Counted from the first letter of the stretch, positions 18,842-28,191 are shown. The stretch: DNA of 64,000 nt from an uncultured Flavobacteriaceae bacterium (GCA_938020445.1 CALIIC010000023.1:1-64000); one strand, 5' to 3'. The notes: a model not told the origin generated them from the letters alone. Translations and numbers: made by a program.

Positions 18842-19264
18842 TTACTTTTTAGGCAAGGAAATTGTAGTGAGTTTACAGGAAGAAATTAAATTGTCATCTG
18901 CATCCGTGATTTTGATATCCCATAATTGCGTGGTACGACCCTTATGCATAATGGTCGCTTTCGCAAAAATATACCCCTCTCGCACGCTTTTCACATGATT
19001 GGCGGCTATTTCGATACCGCGGACAAAAAAATTCTGTCCGTCCAAAAAAATGTAGGATGCAGTACTGCCAATACTTTCGGCCAATGCCACGGAGGCACCC
19101 CCATGCAACACACCATCTGGTTGGTGGACTCTCGGGTTTACGGGCATTTTACCGATCAGATAGTTTTCACCAACATCTATATATTCAATCTCCAAGGTTT
19201 CCATTAGGGTATTCTTGGTCGCCTCGTTGCATACCTTTAAAATTTTCTCTTTTAGCTCGCTCAT
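18842..19264 (-). CDS. menI: Hotdog thioesterase, probable DHNA-CoA hydrolase
   Basis: 140 residues, hotdog fold of the PaaI/YdiI type. HQPDGVLHGGASVALAE matches the YdiI active-site region, including the catalytic Glu in ALAES. Position at the head of menF-menD supports hydrolysis of 1,4-dihydroxy-2-naphthoyl-CoA, the step between MenB and MenA; a general acyl-CoA thioesterase is the alternative. Divergent from the TetR gene over an 82-base gap. Confidence 0.8.
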   Translation of the reverse strand: MSELKEKILKVCNEATKNTLMETLEIEYIDVGENYLIGKMPVNPRVHQPDGVLHGGASVALAESIGSTASYIFLDGQNFFVRGIEIAANHVKSVREGYIFAKATIMHKGRTTQLWDIKITDADDNLISSCKLTTISLPKK

Positions 19265-19311
19265 CAGGTGTTTTTTGTAAAATTAGCAATAACATCTTCA
19301 AAAAAAGTATT

Positions 19312-19340
19312 TATATTTGATTTTATTTTAACGAACGTTC
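19312..19340 (+). promoter_or_regulatory. Promoter and TetR operator of the hydrolase operon
   Basis: TATATTTG (19312-19319) fits the -7 consensus exactly. The palindrome GAACGTTC (19333-19340) begins 13 bases later, over the expected transcription start and 6 bases before the TetR ATG. This arrangement suits autorepression by the TetR protein at 19347. Confidence 0.6.
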
Positions 19341-19346
19341 AATAAA

Positions 19347-19910
19347 ATGCCCAAGATCAAAACATCAAAAGAAGAAGTACTTCAAAAAGTGGTCGAAACC
19401 ATTCGTAAAAAGGGAATCGCCAACAGTAGCATGAGTGATTTGGCGAAGCAATGTGATATTCAAAAATCACATTTCTACTACTACTTCGATAGTAAAGACA
19501 CTTTAATAAAAGAAGTCTTGGCGATGGTCAATAGCTACATGACCTACAATATGAACAAGGCATTGAATGATGAAAGCCTAAAAACCTCGGAAAAGCTGGA
19601 GCGTATCAATTCCCTCATTAAAAAATTGTTCCTGACCTATGATGGGGGCTGTGTCATGGCGAATACGGCATTGGAATCGGCACATGCCAATCCTAAGTAC
19701 TTTGATGAGATCCGTCTTTTTTTTGAAAAATTCATTCATGGTCTTAAGTGTTTACTATTGGAAAATCATTCAGAACAACGTGCGCAATACTTGGCCGAGC
19801 AAATTGTTCAGGACATCGAGGGAGGAATCTTGCTCATGCGCGTTTATGGAGACCCAAAATACCTCCAGAATGCCATAGACCGAATGTCAAACCAAATTCT
19901 CTCAAAATGA
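19347..19910 (+). CDS. TetR/AcrR-family transcriptional regulator
   Basis: 187 residues. The N-terminal HTH is clear (about 10-55: SMSDLAKQCDIQKSHFYYYF, then SKDTLIKEVL). The C-terminal ligand domain resembles TetR_C of the YfiR/YxaF group (GGCVMANTALESA). Its last codon overlaps the next gene's start (ATGA), so it leads a coupled operon with the hydrolases. The likely ligand is an ester or acyl compound handled by those enzymes, which is inference. Confidence 0.88.
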   Translation: MPKIKTSKEEVLQKVVETIRKKGIANSSMSDLAKQCDIQKSHFYYYFDSKDTLIKEVLAMVNSYMTYNMNKALNDESLKTSEKLERINSLIKKLFLTYDGGCVMANTALESAHANPKYFDEIRLFFEKFIHGLKCLLLENHSEQRAQYLAEQIVQDIEGGILLMRVYGDPKYLQNAIDRMSNQILSK

Positions 19911-20725
19911 AATTCCTATACCGTCTTATTAAAAAACCATTCTTTGGATCCTTTATGGTACAATGGAGAAATCCGTTAACTCCAGAGCAAAAAAAGGAAT
20001 GGCATTCCTTTTCTTTTCATAGTGATTCAAAGGCAAAACTCAGTGGTTTGGTCGCCAAGGCAAAAACAAACGAAGTGAAGGGGGTTATCGTATTGGGGCA
20101 CCCTATGGGAAAGGAAGCGAAGGGGTATTTTCTTAAAAATGGGTATACCGATCTGTTGCGCGACAATGGGTATCATGTGCTCGTATTTGATATCAACGGT
20201 TTTGGGGAAAGTACCGTAGGGAATTTTGACTATTTTGAAGATATACGTGCTGCGGGTTTTGAAGCTCAAAAACGCTATCCCAATTTGCCATTGGGGTATA
20301 TGGGTATTTCCTTAGGAGGGCAATTCGCCACTATCGCCTTTGCCGAAGAACATCCGTTCGAGTTTGCCATTGTAGAGAGCGCCGCCAATACCTTGGAAGA
20401 TTTTTGGGTGCACTATCCCATCGCATTTAGGCTTTTGAAATTGATCTATTTCTTGATGCCACGTTATCGGAAACGAATCCGGATGATCGATAGAATAACG
20501 GAAGCTCATGGATTAAAAAAACTGCTTTTGATTTATCTGGAGGAAGACGAAGTAATCCTAAAAGAGGCCGGACCTAATTTTAAAAGAGCTTCTCCCCTAC
20601 CAACCGACTTGGTCATTTTCAAAAACGCCAAACATGCGCAACTATCAAAATCGGAAAACCGGGAAGCCTATTTTGAGCTTATTCTTGATTACTTTAATAC
20701 CCATTCAAAAATCGCAACTTCATGA
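19907..20725 (+). CDS. Alpha/beta hydrolase
   Basis: 272 residues from the ATG at 19907, which overlaps the TetR stop by 4 bases; a longer in-frame extension to 19748 lies wholly inside the TetR gene and is rejected. Nucleophile elbow GISLGG (Ser about 135), oxyanion region LGHPMG, acid in YLEEDEV and His in KNAKHAQLS. Basic, hydrophobic N-terminus without a signal peptide: cytoplasmic or membrane-associated. Substrate unknown. Overlaps the next gene by 4 bases. Confidence 0.83.
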   Translation: MKFLYRLIKKPFFGSFMVQWRNPLTPEQKKEWHSFSFHSDSKAKLSGLVAKAKTNEVKGVIVLGHPMGKEAKGYFLKNGYTDLLRDNGYHVLVFDINGFGESTVGNFDYFEDIRAAGFEAQKRYPNLPLGYMGISLGGQFATIAFAEEHPFEFAIVESAANTLEDFWVHYPIAFRLLKLIYFLMPRYRKRIRMIDRITEAHGLKKLLLIYLEEDEVILKEAGPNFKRASPLPTDLVIFKNAKHAQLSKSENREAYFELILDYFNTHSKIATS

Positions 20726-21570
20726 AACGCATAACGGTTCATACGGGAGATAACTATCCACTTGCGGTACATCATTTTGAACCTGCGGTGTCTAATGGGA
20801 AGACTGTGGTCATTGCACCCGGCGTAGGCATGCCACAACGCTTTTTTTTCAATTTCGCCGATTGGTTGGCCGCACAAGGTTGTGCTGCCTATACTTTTGA
20901 TTATCGTGGAATCGCCCTTTCAAAACCGGCGGTTTTAAAAGGAATGAAAGCCTCTTATCGTGATTGGACTTTACATGACTTTACCGCTGTCACCAAGTAC
21001 GTGAAAGAAACCCATTCAGAGGATCAATTGCTTTTTATTGGGCATAGTTTTGGTGGGAACAGCCTGGGTATGAGCACTGCCTTTGAATCCTATGAACGGT
21101 TCTTGACCATAGGGGCTCAATTTGGCTATTATCGAAATTTCCCTTTGAAAATGCAAGCCGTAATTTTAGGGGGCTTTGGCATACTGGCACCCGTGCTTAC
21201 GACCACCATGGGTTATTTCCCTTCGAAATGGATCGGATTGGGAGAGCCTTTGCCCAGTCAAGTAATGCTCGATTGGGGGTACTTTCTTCTGAAGAAGAAA
21301 TCAATGGTAGGTCTTGCGATGGAATATGAGAACAACCACTATCACAAATTAACACAGCCCATGCTGATCGTTAGTATAGATGATGATAACTTTGCCCCAA
21401 AGAAAGCGGTCGATATTTTGGCAGAAGAGGTTTTTGTAAACGCTGCAACCAAAAGAATGCACCTTATCCCCTCTGACTACGGCCTCAAAAAAATTGGCCA
21501 CAATGATTTTTTTAGAAAAAGACATCAAGAACAACTTTGGCCAATTGTTGTAGATTGGTTTAACTTATAA
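20722..21570 (+). CDS. Alpha/beta hydrolase (serine aminopeptidase-like)
   Basis: 282 residues. Nucleophile elbow GHSFGG (Ser about 110), VIAPGVGMPQRFF at the oxyanion loop, YDFRG-like FDYRGIALS, acid in SIDDDNFAP and His in KKIGHNDFFR. Resembles the group of 'alpha/beta hydrolase fold' proteins annotated as serine aminopeptidase S33. Second hydrolase of the coupled operon; it starts in the ATGA overlap with 19907-20725. Confidence 0.83.
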   Translation: MKRITVHTGDNYPLAVHHFEPAVSNGKTVVIAPGVGMPQRFFFNFADWLAAQGCAAYTFDYRGIALSKPAVLKGMKASYRDWTLHDFTAVTKYVKETHSEDQLLFIGHSFGGNSLGMSTAFESYERFLTIGAQFGYYRNFPLKMQAVILGGFGILAPVLTTTMGYFPSKWIGLGEPLPSQVMLDWGYFLLKKKSMVGLAMEYENNHYHKLTQPMLIVSIDDDNFAPKKAVDILAEEVFVNAATKRMHLIPSDYGLKKIGHNDFFRKRHQEQLWPIVVDWFNL

Positions 21571-21573
21571 TTT

Positions 21574-22218
21574 ATGGACGACCCTAATATCTATTTAAAA
21601 CCCACTTTTTTTATTGATAGCGACCATCCTGAAATCATTTCGTATGCGCAATCAAAAACGGAAGGATGCACTAGCAATACGGAAAAAGTAATCGCACTCT
21701 TTCGAGCGGTACGGGATGGGTATTTCTACGACCCTTACCACTTAGACCTACGTCCGCAGACATTGAAGGCCAGCAATATGCTATCAAGGCGTTCGGCCTA
21801 TTGCATTGAGAAAGCAGTGTTGCTCTGTGCGGTGTTGCGAGCGCTGCAAATACCGGCACGCTTAAACTTTGGCAATGTGAAAAATCATATCGCTGTAGAA
21901 CGGATCGTTGCGATTCTAAAGACCGACGTATTGGTATTTCATGGATGTACCGAGGTGCTTTTAAATGGCAACTGGATCAAGATAACGCCAGCCTTCAACA
22001 AGTCGCTTTGTGAAAAGCTTGGAGTGCCTGTACTAGATTTCGATGGAATCAATGACGCCGTATTTCAACAGTACGGTAATGAAGGAGACGTTTTCATGGA
22101 GTACCTACACGATTATGGTAGTTTTGATGATATGCCCTACGGCAAGATGCTCAGCAGTTTAAAAGAGCACTACCCCCATATTCCGATTCCTGAAAATCTT
22201 GTTTTAAATTTAGCTTAA
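21574..22218 (+). CDS. Transglutaminase-like (cysteine protease fold) protein
   Basis: 214 residues, no signal peptide. The catalytic Cys is in AYCIEKAVLLCAVLRA (about residue 76) and the His in VFHGCTEVLLNGNWIK (about 122). The Asp that normally follows (vDPT) is replaced by Thr in KITPAFN, a variant also usual in the soluble bacterial subfamily with TPAF. The activity is therefore uncertain: protease, amidase or acyl transfer. Three bases after the preceding hydrolase, so the same operon. Confidence 0.78.
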   Translation: MDDPNIYLKPTFFIDSDHPEIISYAQSKTEGCTSNTEKVIALFRAVRDGYFYDPYHLDLRPQTLKASNMLSRRSAYCIEKAVLLCAVLRALQIPARLNFGNVKNHIAVERIVAILKTDVLVFHGCTEVLLNGNWIKITPAFNKSLCEKLGVPVLDFDGINDAVFQQYGNEGDVFMEYLHDYGSFDDMPYGKMLSSLKEHYPHIPIPENLVLNLA

Positions 22219-22227
22219 AGCCGCCCT

Positions 22228-22872
22228 ATGAAATCAATCGAAAAACAAGTTGACTATTCCACTACCAATACCTATTCTACCTTAAACGAACTAACTAGCA
22301 CCACCAAAAACGTCTGGGTCGTTTTACATGGCATCGGGTATTTGAGTCGTTATTTCCTTAAATATTTTGATGAGCTTCCCCCCGAAGAAAATTACATTAT
22401 TGCGCCTCAGGCTCCCTCGAAATATTATTTAAATGGCGAATATCGTCATGTTGGCGCAAGCTGGCTCACCAAAGAAAATACAATGCCAGAAACTGAAAAT
22501 GTGTATGCCTATTTAGATGCATTACTCGAAGCGGAGCAACTTCCAAAAGACAAGAACCTGTTCGTTTTTGGGTTCTCTCAAGGCGTTTCTATTGCCACGA
22601 GATGGGTGGCAAAGCGACAACTAGCCTGTCAGCAATTGGTTTTGTACGCGGGCGGTATGCCGAAAGAACTCACTCCCCAAGATTTTTCGTTTTTGGAAAA
22701 AAATGAAACAAAGGTTACCGTTATTGTAGGTGACAAGGATGAGTACCTAACGGCAGAACGTTTGCAAACGGTTTCGGAACATATTAAAAAATTGTTTCAC
22801 AACAGGGCCAAGGAATTCATTTTTGATGGCAGGCATGAGGTAAAGAAAGAAATCATCAACCAGTTGGTATAA
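22228..22872 (+). CDS. Carboxylesterase/phospholipase-type alpha/beta hydrolase
   Basis: 214 residues, in the size range of the small YpfH/EstB esterases. Elbow GFSQGVS (Ser about 114), acid in VGDKDEY and His in GRHEVKK. LHGIGYLSRYF replaces the usual HGxGG loop. Last gene of the TetR operon, 9 bases after the transglutaminase-like gene. Downstream arms GAACTTG/CAAGTTC (22893-22920) could form a hairpin but lack a T run. Confidence 0.82.
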   Translation: MKSIEKQVDYSTTNTYSTLNELTSTTKNVWVVLHGIGYLSRYFLKYFDELPPEENYIIAPQAPSKYYLNGEYRHVGASWLTKENTMPETENVYAYLDALLEAEQLPKDKNLFVFGFSQGVSIATRWVAKRQLACQQLVLYAGGMPKELTPQDFSFLEKNETKVTVIVGDKDEYLTAERLQTVSEHIKKLFHNRAKEFIFDGRHEVKKEIINQLV

Positions 22873-22976
22873 CAACCAACAGCGGTACCCTCGAACTTGG
22901 TTTTACCGGCCCACAAGTTCTGTTGACCTTAAACACTTCAACTAACGTAACAAGTTAAAAAAATGAATTAACCCAC

Positions 22977-23903
22977 CTATTCCTTTACCTCATCGAGCAG
23001 CTCGTAATAGGAGATTTTCCGTGTAGTATAGGTATTGTCCGGCTTAATAATCTGTTTTACCCAATTTCCAGAACCTTCTCCATCGAACTGGTGTACGTAT
23101 TCGTTTAATACCGTTTGATCACCCCGAACGGTCTCGGTGGTGGATATAATACCATCTGCATTATAGGTATATGTCACTGTTGCTTCTGGAGCAAACTGCT
23201 TTGTTGTATCATCAAAAAAGAAATCGATTTTAGAAAGAATCTTCCCTTTGGCATCTAGAACTTCTTCCTTTGCCTGGTGCGGAACTCCATTTAAAAATTT
23301 TTTGGTCAATACCACCTGTTGTTTTTCCTTATTTTTCCCTTTTTTAAAAGATGTTCGAATAGATTTCTGCATCTCCCCATTCATCAGATAGTTTACCGTA
23401 TTTTCATTGCGATATGTTTTATAACTTACCAGTGTTTCGTCAATACCGTCATCATTGGTTCTCACGATTTTAATCAATCGTTTATCGGCATCATACAAAT
23501 ACTCATATTGGTCTAGAAATTCTTTCTTGTATGATACGATTTTCTCTGTTACTTTTCGATTTTCAGTAGTATCAATGGTATAAAAGTTTGCAATGCTCGT
23601 CCCCTCATCAAAAACTTTGTCCCGGTAATTTTCAAGTCTCTTTTCTATCAACTCTCCATTCCCATATTTGTAGTAGGTAATGTCATAGTCATTATCGCTG
23701 TAACGCGTTACCGATTTGGTCAACAACCCTTTTTCATTAAAGGTGAAGTCCTCCTTGCCATAATTGGTACTTACCAAACAGTTTTTCACTGCGCCCTTTA
23801 AGTCAAAATCAGCGGTAGAAAAGACCTTAATTTCCTGCGATTGCAAGGAAAGCGGGCCCAATAGTACGACGAACAAAAAAAACGTAGTGTAATTTTTTTC
23901 CAT
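22977..23903 (-). CDS. Secreted hypothetical protein with beta-hairpin repeats
   Basis: 308 residues with a signal peptide ending near LQSQ. The body repeats short strands with tyrosines (TYYKYGNGELIEKR, QYEYLYDADKRLIKI, VTYTYNADGIISTTE), like the YD-repeat or MORN-like antiparallel folds found in many Bacteroidota periplasmic proteins. No catalytic motif; function unknown. Transcribed from the 110-base gap next to dnaK's terminator. Confidence 0.7.
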   Translation of the reverse strand: MEKNYTTFFLFVVLLGPLSLQSQEIKVFSTADFDLKGAVKNCLVSTNYGKEDFTFNEKGLLTKSVTRYSDNDYDITYYKYGNGELIEKRLENYRDKVFDEGTSIANFYTIDTTENRKVTEKIVSYKKEFLDQYEYLYDADKRLIKIVRTNDDGIDETLVSYKTYRNENTVNYLMNGEMQKSIRTSFKKGKNKEKQQVVLTKKFLNGVPHQAKEEVLDAKGKILSKIDFFFDDTTKQFAPEATVTYTYNADGIISTTETVRGDQTVLNEYVHQFDGEGSGNWVKQIIKPDNTYTTRKISYYELLDEVKE

Positions 23904-23957
23904 AATGTAAAGTTACTTGATTTGTAAAAGACAAAACAATATTAGCACCAAATATAA

Positions 23958-23983
23958 AAAGGGGCAGTATGAACTGCCCCTTT
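23958..23983 (-). terminator. Terminator after dnaK
   Basis: Arms AAAGGGGCAGT (23958-23968) and ACTGCCCCTTT (23973-23983) with a 4-base loop; on the minus strand it is followed by further T residues. It sits 30 bases past the dnaK stop. Confidence 0.88.
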
Positions 23984-24013
23984 CTGATATAAAGAAAAGA
24001 TTAATTTATCGAA

Positions 24014-25918
24014 TTACTTTACTTCTTCGAAATCTACATCTTCTACATTGTCACCCTCATTGGCACCTTCCGCAGTGGCAGGCTCTCCTTCTGGAGCCGC
24101 ACCGCCCTGCGCTTCGGCCTGTGCCTTGTACATCTCCTCAGAGGCTTCTTTCCAAGCTTCGTTGATTTTATCCAATGCTGGTGTAATTACGGCCAAGTCT
24201 TTGGTCTCGTAGGCTTTTTTCAATTCTTCCAAAGCCTCTTCGATCGGTTTCTTCTTGTCTTCTGACAGTTTTTCGCCGAACTCTTTCAATTGCTTTTCAG
24301 TTTGAAAAATCATTCCGTCGGCCTCGTTCAGCTTATCAGCTGTTTCCTTTGCCTTCTTATCCGATTCTGCATTCGCCTCGGCCTCAGCTTTCATTTTTGC
24401 AATTTCTTCTTCAGTAAGACCGGAAGAAGCCTCGATACGAATATCCTGCGTCTTATTAGTAGCCTTATCCGTTGCAGAAACTTTGATAATTCCGTTTGCA
24501 TCAATATCGAAGGTTACTTCAATCTGAGGGGTACCTCTTTGTGCAGGTGGAAGACCGTCTAGGTGAAAACGTCCTATGGTCTTGTTATCTGCTGCCATAC
24601 TCCTCTCTCCTTGCAAAACGTGAATTTCAACAGAAGGCTGATTATCGGCCGCGGTAGAGAAAACTTGTGATTTTTTCGTAGGAATGGTCGTATTCGCCTC
24701 AATTAACTTGGTGAATACATTCCCCATTGTTTCGATACCAAGTGACAAAGGTGTTACATCTAAAAGCAACACATCTTTCACATCTCCGGTCAATACACCT
24801 CCTTGGATTGCGGCACCCACTGCAACCACCTCATCAGGATTCACTCCCTTTGAAGGTTTCTTGCCAAAAAACTTTTCTACCGCCTCTTGAACGGCAGGAA
24901 TTCGTGTAGATCCTCCTACCAAAATAATCTCATCGATATCACTTTTTGAAAGTCCGGCAGATTTCAAAGCAGTCTCACATGGCTCAATGGTACGTTTTAC
25001 CAAATCTTCGATCAATTGTTCGAATTTGGCTCGTGTCATAGTACGTACCAAGTGCTTTGGCCCTGTTGCGGTAGCCGTTACATATGGAAGGTTTATCTCG
25101 GTCTGCGCAGAAGAAGACAATTCTATCTTCGCCTTTTCCGCAGCTTCCCGTAAACGTTGCAATGCCATGGCATCATCCCGTAAATCTATATTTTCATCTT
25201 TTTTGAACTCTTCAGCCAACCAGTCGATGATTTTCTGATCCACATCGTCACCACCTAAATGTGTGTCCCCGTCTGTAGATAGTACTTCAAATACACCATC
25301 TCCCAATTCAAGAATCGAAACATCGTGTGTACCGCCACCAAAATCAAAAACAACTATCTTTTGATCGGTGTCTTTTTTATCCATTCCGTATGCCAAAGAA
25401 GCAGCGGTAGGTTCATTAATAATACGTTCAACCGTTAATCCCGCAATCTCTCCGGCCTCTTTCGTCGCCTGTCTTTGCGCATCGTTAAAATAAGCAGGAA
25501 CTGTAATCACTGCTCTTGTAACATCTTGCCCCAAATAATCCTCAGCGGTTTTCTTCATTTTTTGAAGAATCATGGCAGATAGTTCCTGTGGGGTATACAA
25601 GCGTCCGTCAATATCTACTCTTGGCGTATTATTATCGCCTTTTACCACTTTATAAGGAACACGTTTTGCTTCCTTACTCGATTCTGAGTATTTGTTCCCC
25701 ATGAATCGTTTGATTGAATAAATCGTCTTGGTAGGGTTGGTCACCGCCTGTCTCTTGGCAGGATCTCCTACTTTTATTTCGCCTCCTTCAACAAAAGCGA
25801 TAACCGAAGGTGTAGTACGTTTTCCCTCTGCATTTGGAATTACTACCGGTTCGTTGCCTTCCATTACTGAAACGCAAGAATTGGTGGTACCCAAATCGAT
25901 TCCTATAATTTTGCTCAT
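24014..25918 (-). CDS. dnaK: Chaperone DnaK (Hsp70)
   Basis: 634 residues from the ATG at 25918 ([15 protein letters not shown]). A longer frame to 26008 would add 30 hydrophobic residues encoded by the regulatory region and is rejected. ATPase domain with [21 protein letters not shown] and [14 protein letters not shown]; substrate domain about 390-505; helical lid and a C-terminal tail ending in DVDFEEVK, which is near the EEVD-like tails of bacterial DnaK. ATP-driven folding with DnaJ and GrpE, neither of which is encoded here. Probably heat-inducible: see the palindrome at 25995-26007. Confidence 0.97.
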   Translation of the reverse strand: MSKIIGIDLGTTNSCVSVMEGNEPVVIPNAEGKRTTPSVIAFVEGGEIKVGDPAKRQAVTNPTKTIYSIKRFMGNKYSESSKEAKRVPYKVVKGDNNTPRVDIDGRLYTPQELSAMILQKMKKTAEDYLGQDVTRAVITVPAYFNDAQRQATKEAGEIAGLTVERIINEPTAASLAYGMDKKDTDQKIVVFDFGGGTHDVSILELGDGVFEVLSTDGDTHLGGDDVDQKIIDWLAEEFKKDENIDLRDDAMALQRLREAAEKAKIELSSSAQTEINLPYVTATATGPKHLVRTMTRAKFEQLIEDLVKRTIEPCETALKSAGLSKSDIDEIILVGGSTRIPAVQEAVEKFFGKKPSKGVNPDEVVAVGAAIQGGVLTGDVKDVLLLDVTPLSLGIETMGNVFTKLIEANTTIPTKKSQVFSTAADNQPSVEIHVLQGERSMAADNKTIGRFHLDGLPPAQRGTPQIEVTFDIDANGIIKVSATDKATNKTQDIRIEASSGLTEEEIAKMKAEAEANAESDKKAKETADKLNEADGMIFQTEKQLKEFGEKLSEDKKKPIEEALEELKKAYETKDLAVITPALDKINEAWKEASEEMYKAQAEAQGGAAPEGEPATAEGANEGDNVEDVDFEEVK

Positions 25919-25994
25919 TGTATCTGTTTTAAATATTAGTGCCTGTTTAAAGTCGAAAACATAAATGACAAACAATATGCCAAGACATAAAAAC

Positions 25995-26007
25995 TGACAG
26001 GATGTCA
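25995..26007. promoter_or_regulatory. Palindrome upstream of dnaK, putative heat-shock element
   Basis: TGACA-N3-TGTCA, a perfect 5-3-5 inverted repeat, 77 bases before the dnaK ATG. The same element with one change (TGCCA-TTT-TGTCA) lies 73 bases before clpB at 60138-60150. Confidence 0.55.
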
Positions 26008-26145
26008 TTTTTAGGTGTGATTACATCGCCAGCGGTACCTATAATGGCAAGCCTGGTACAAATCAAAATCGTTCTTCCTTATAAAATCCGTATTTTTAAT
26101 TGTCTTGGCAAACAGACCAAGAATTTTCTAACCAATACAAAAAAG

Positions 26146-26517
26146 ATGGGATTAGGTGCATTTTCGGTAAGTCTGAGTGTCAAAGACCTGGCTACTTCCA
26201 AACAATTTTATGAAGACCTTGGTTTCGACGTATTCGCCGGCGCTATGGAGAGTAATTACCTTATTATGAAAAATAACAATGCCTTGATAGGGTTATTTCA
26301 AGGAATGTTCGAGAACAACATCTTGACATTTAATCCCGGTTGGGATGAAAACGCCCGTACTTTAGAGACCTTCGAGGATGTTCGCGCTATTCAAAAGAAG
26401 TTGAAAACCAAAGGGGTGCCTATCATCACCGAGGCAGATGAAAACACTTCGGGACCCGCTAGTTTTGTTATCTCGGATCCAGATGGAAACACGATTCTCA
26501 TAGACCAGCATGTATAG
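26146..26517 (+). CDS. VOC (glyoxalase/bleomycin-resistance fold) protein
   Basis: 123 residues from the ATG at 26146 (MGLGAFSVSLSVKDL). Two beta-alpha-beta-beta-beta modules: first with VKDLATSKQFYEDLGF, second with SFVISDPDGNTILIDQHV. Metal ligands are not certain. Members are small dioxygenases, isomerases or binding proteins; function not deducible. Convergent with the DUF1080 gene, 13 bases apart. Confidence 0.83.
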   Translation: MGLGAFSVSLSVKDLATSKQFYEDLGFDVFAGAMESNYLIMKNNNALIGLFQGMFENNILTFNPGWDENARTLETFEDVRAIQKKLKTKGVPIITEADENTSGPASFVISDPDGNTILIDQHV

Positions 26518-26530
26518 CGTAGCCGTACTG

Positions 26531-27472
26531 CTATTCTGCCGGTGTAATCACTAAGCTTTTGAACTCCACCGGGCCATGGTCCCCTTGAATAAAAATAGGC
26601 CCAGGAGCGGCCTCATTATTGTCTATGGCCCCACCGGTCATCCCAGGGATATTCTGTTCGTTAATAATGGTAACTCCATTCGCGATAATCGTAACCCGTC
26701 TGCCCACTAAGGTAATATCGTAGGTCTGCCATTCTCCTGGTGCCTTGGCCGTCATTTCATTCGGTGTTAAAAAACCATAGATTCCCCCGAACAAAATGCT
26801 CGACGGGTCTAACCCCTTATTGTCAGCAATTTGCACCTCGTATCTTCCGCGTAAATAGAGCCCACTATTACTTCCTTTGGGGTATCTGAATTCTGCCTGC
26901 AATCGAAAATCAGAAAAAGTGGCATCAGAAATTAGGTTGACCCCAGAAGCAGGGCTTGTTAAAATGCCCTCTTTCACAACCCATTGGCTTTCCCCTTCCG
27001 TATGCCATCCATCCGTATTTTCACCATTGAAAAGTGCCATGGGCGTGCCCCAATTTACATTCTCCTTGTATTCCAATTTTGGAGCTCGCACTCCGGTCCA
27101 ATCATAGGTTTTACCATCGGTATATCCCATTTTACCTTTTAAAGTTTCCCCTGTTAAGACACCCTCGAACGTCATATCGTCCGAACCCGGTTCCCATTGC
27201 GGTGGAATAGAAAAACTAAATTTCCCGTCGTTTACTTTGATTTCCGAAATAGGTCTTGCACTGCCAAAGGCATATACAAACCGCCCAATAAAAGTGCTTC
27301 TTCCCGAATGGGAAATCTCTAACCATGATGGCAGTTCCTTGCCCTCCTGTGAAATGGTCAAATTCCACCTTCCTTCTAGTGGGTTCGCTTCCTGAGCAAC
27401 AACGGAAAAGCTAAATAAGCCAATTACTATAAAAAAAAGGGTTCCGAGTTTGGTACGGTTTAAAATCTGCAT
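26531..27472 (-). CDS. Secreted DUF1080 (3-keto-disaccharide hydrolase-like) protein
   Basis: 313 residues, signal peptide ending near VVAQ. An N-terminal lipocalin-like beta domain (about 28-130, LEGRWNLTI, GSDDMTFEGVLTG) precedes a concanavalin-like DUF1080 domain (about 145-310: ALFNGENTDGWH, LQAEFRYPKGSNSGLYLRG, EWQTYDITLVGRRV, GPIFIQGDHGPVEFKSL). Members of this family hydrolyse 3-keto sugars or bind glycans in the periplasm. Single gene; no sugar-utilisation neighbours in view. Confidence 0.87.
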   Translation of the reverse strand: MQILNRTKLGTLFFIVIGLFSFSVVAQEANPLEGRWNLTISQEGKELPSWLEISHSGRSTFIGRFVYAFGSARPISEIKVNDGKFSFSIPPQWEPGSDDMTFEGVLTGETLKGKMGYTDGKTYDWTGVRAPKLEYKENVNWGTPMALFNGENTDGWHTEGESQWVVKEGILTSPASGVNLISDATFSDFRLQAEFRYPKGSNSGLYLRGRYEVQIADNKGLDPSSILFGGIYGFLTPNEMTAKAPGEWQTYDITLVGRRVTIIANGVTIINEQNIPGMTGGAIDNNEAAPGPIFIQGDHGPVEFKSLVITPAE

Positions 27473-27537
27473 ATGGTTCTATTAAAATGAAATTCTATTG
27501 CTATATCGTGTTTTGAAATCTTTCTATAACATCCGCC

Positions 27538-27999
27538 CTACCCTTCATCACAACCTGTTTTACGTCGTGTATCAATAAGGTATACGATTTTCCAGTCCTC
27601 CCCGTGTTTAACGAGTTGAAATGAGTTTACTCCACAATGATGAAATGCGTCGTTGAGTCTAAATTCATAAGGGGTCCAAGCATTTGCCATAGGGCCATCT
27701 ATTTGAATCTCGAACGATTTCAATACTTCCTGAAATTTCGTAGTTTCAGGAATACTCACAATCGATTTGATAAACTTTCCAAAGGCTTCGGTGCGCACCA
27801 TGACCTCTCCTGATGGGTCCTTTCCAATACTTTGTAAAACAATCCCCTCTGACACCACCTGTTTTATCAAAATCGAATCTTGTGAATGAAACCCTTCAAA
27901 AAAGGTCTCGATCGTTTTTTGAACTGCCTTTGTTTCGTCTTGCTGTGCAAATAGGACTGTACCAAAAAACAAACTTACTAATAATGTAAAAAGTCGCAT
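27538..27999 (-). CDS. Secreted NTF2-like (SnoaL/DUF4440-type) protein
   Basis: 153 residues with a signal peptide (ends near LFAQ). The cone-shaped NTF2 fold is suggested by VQKTIETFFEGFHSQDSILI at the start and the closing strands NSFQLVKHGEDWKIVYLIDTR. These domains bind small ligands or act as enzymes; no catalytic residues can be assigned. Lies between the DUF1080 gene and the divergent panB. Confidence 0.78.
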   Translation of the reverse strand: MRLFTLLVSLFFGTVLFAQQDETKAVQKTIETFFEGFHSQDSILIKQVVSEGIVLQSIGKDPSGEVMVRTEAFGKFIKSIVSIPETTKFQEVLKSFEIQIDGPMANAWTPYEFRLNDAFHHCGVNSFQLVKHGEDWKIVYLIDTRRKTGCDEG

Positions 28000-28191
28000 A
28001 CTTGGTGTTTTTCCAAAAATACATTAAAATTTAATACGCCTACGACAGTTTCTATGAGCAGTATTGGTACCGCTCCATTTGTCTTCGGACTTTGACTTTT
28101 AAAAATTAAGATATGGGACGAATCAAGATTTGTTTCACCTTTCCACTCCTTAAACAAATTGCTTACATTTATCCAAACTAAACAATACCGA

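Noticed and set aside
19748-19906. N-terminal extension of the first alpha/beta hydrolase
   Set aside because: It overlaps the TetR gene in another frame; the ATGA overlap at 19907 gives a sensible start.
22893-22920. GAACTTG/CAAGTTC hairpin after the hydrolase operon
   Set aside because: Short stem and no T run on either side, so not called as a terminator.
25919-26008. 30-residue N-terminal extension of DnaK
   Set aside because: DnaK starts at [14 protein letters not shown] in the family; the extension covers the upstream palindrome and promoter region.
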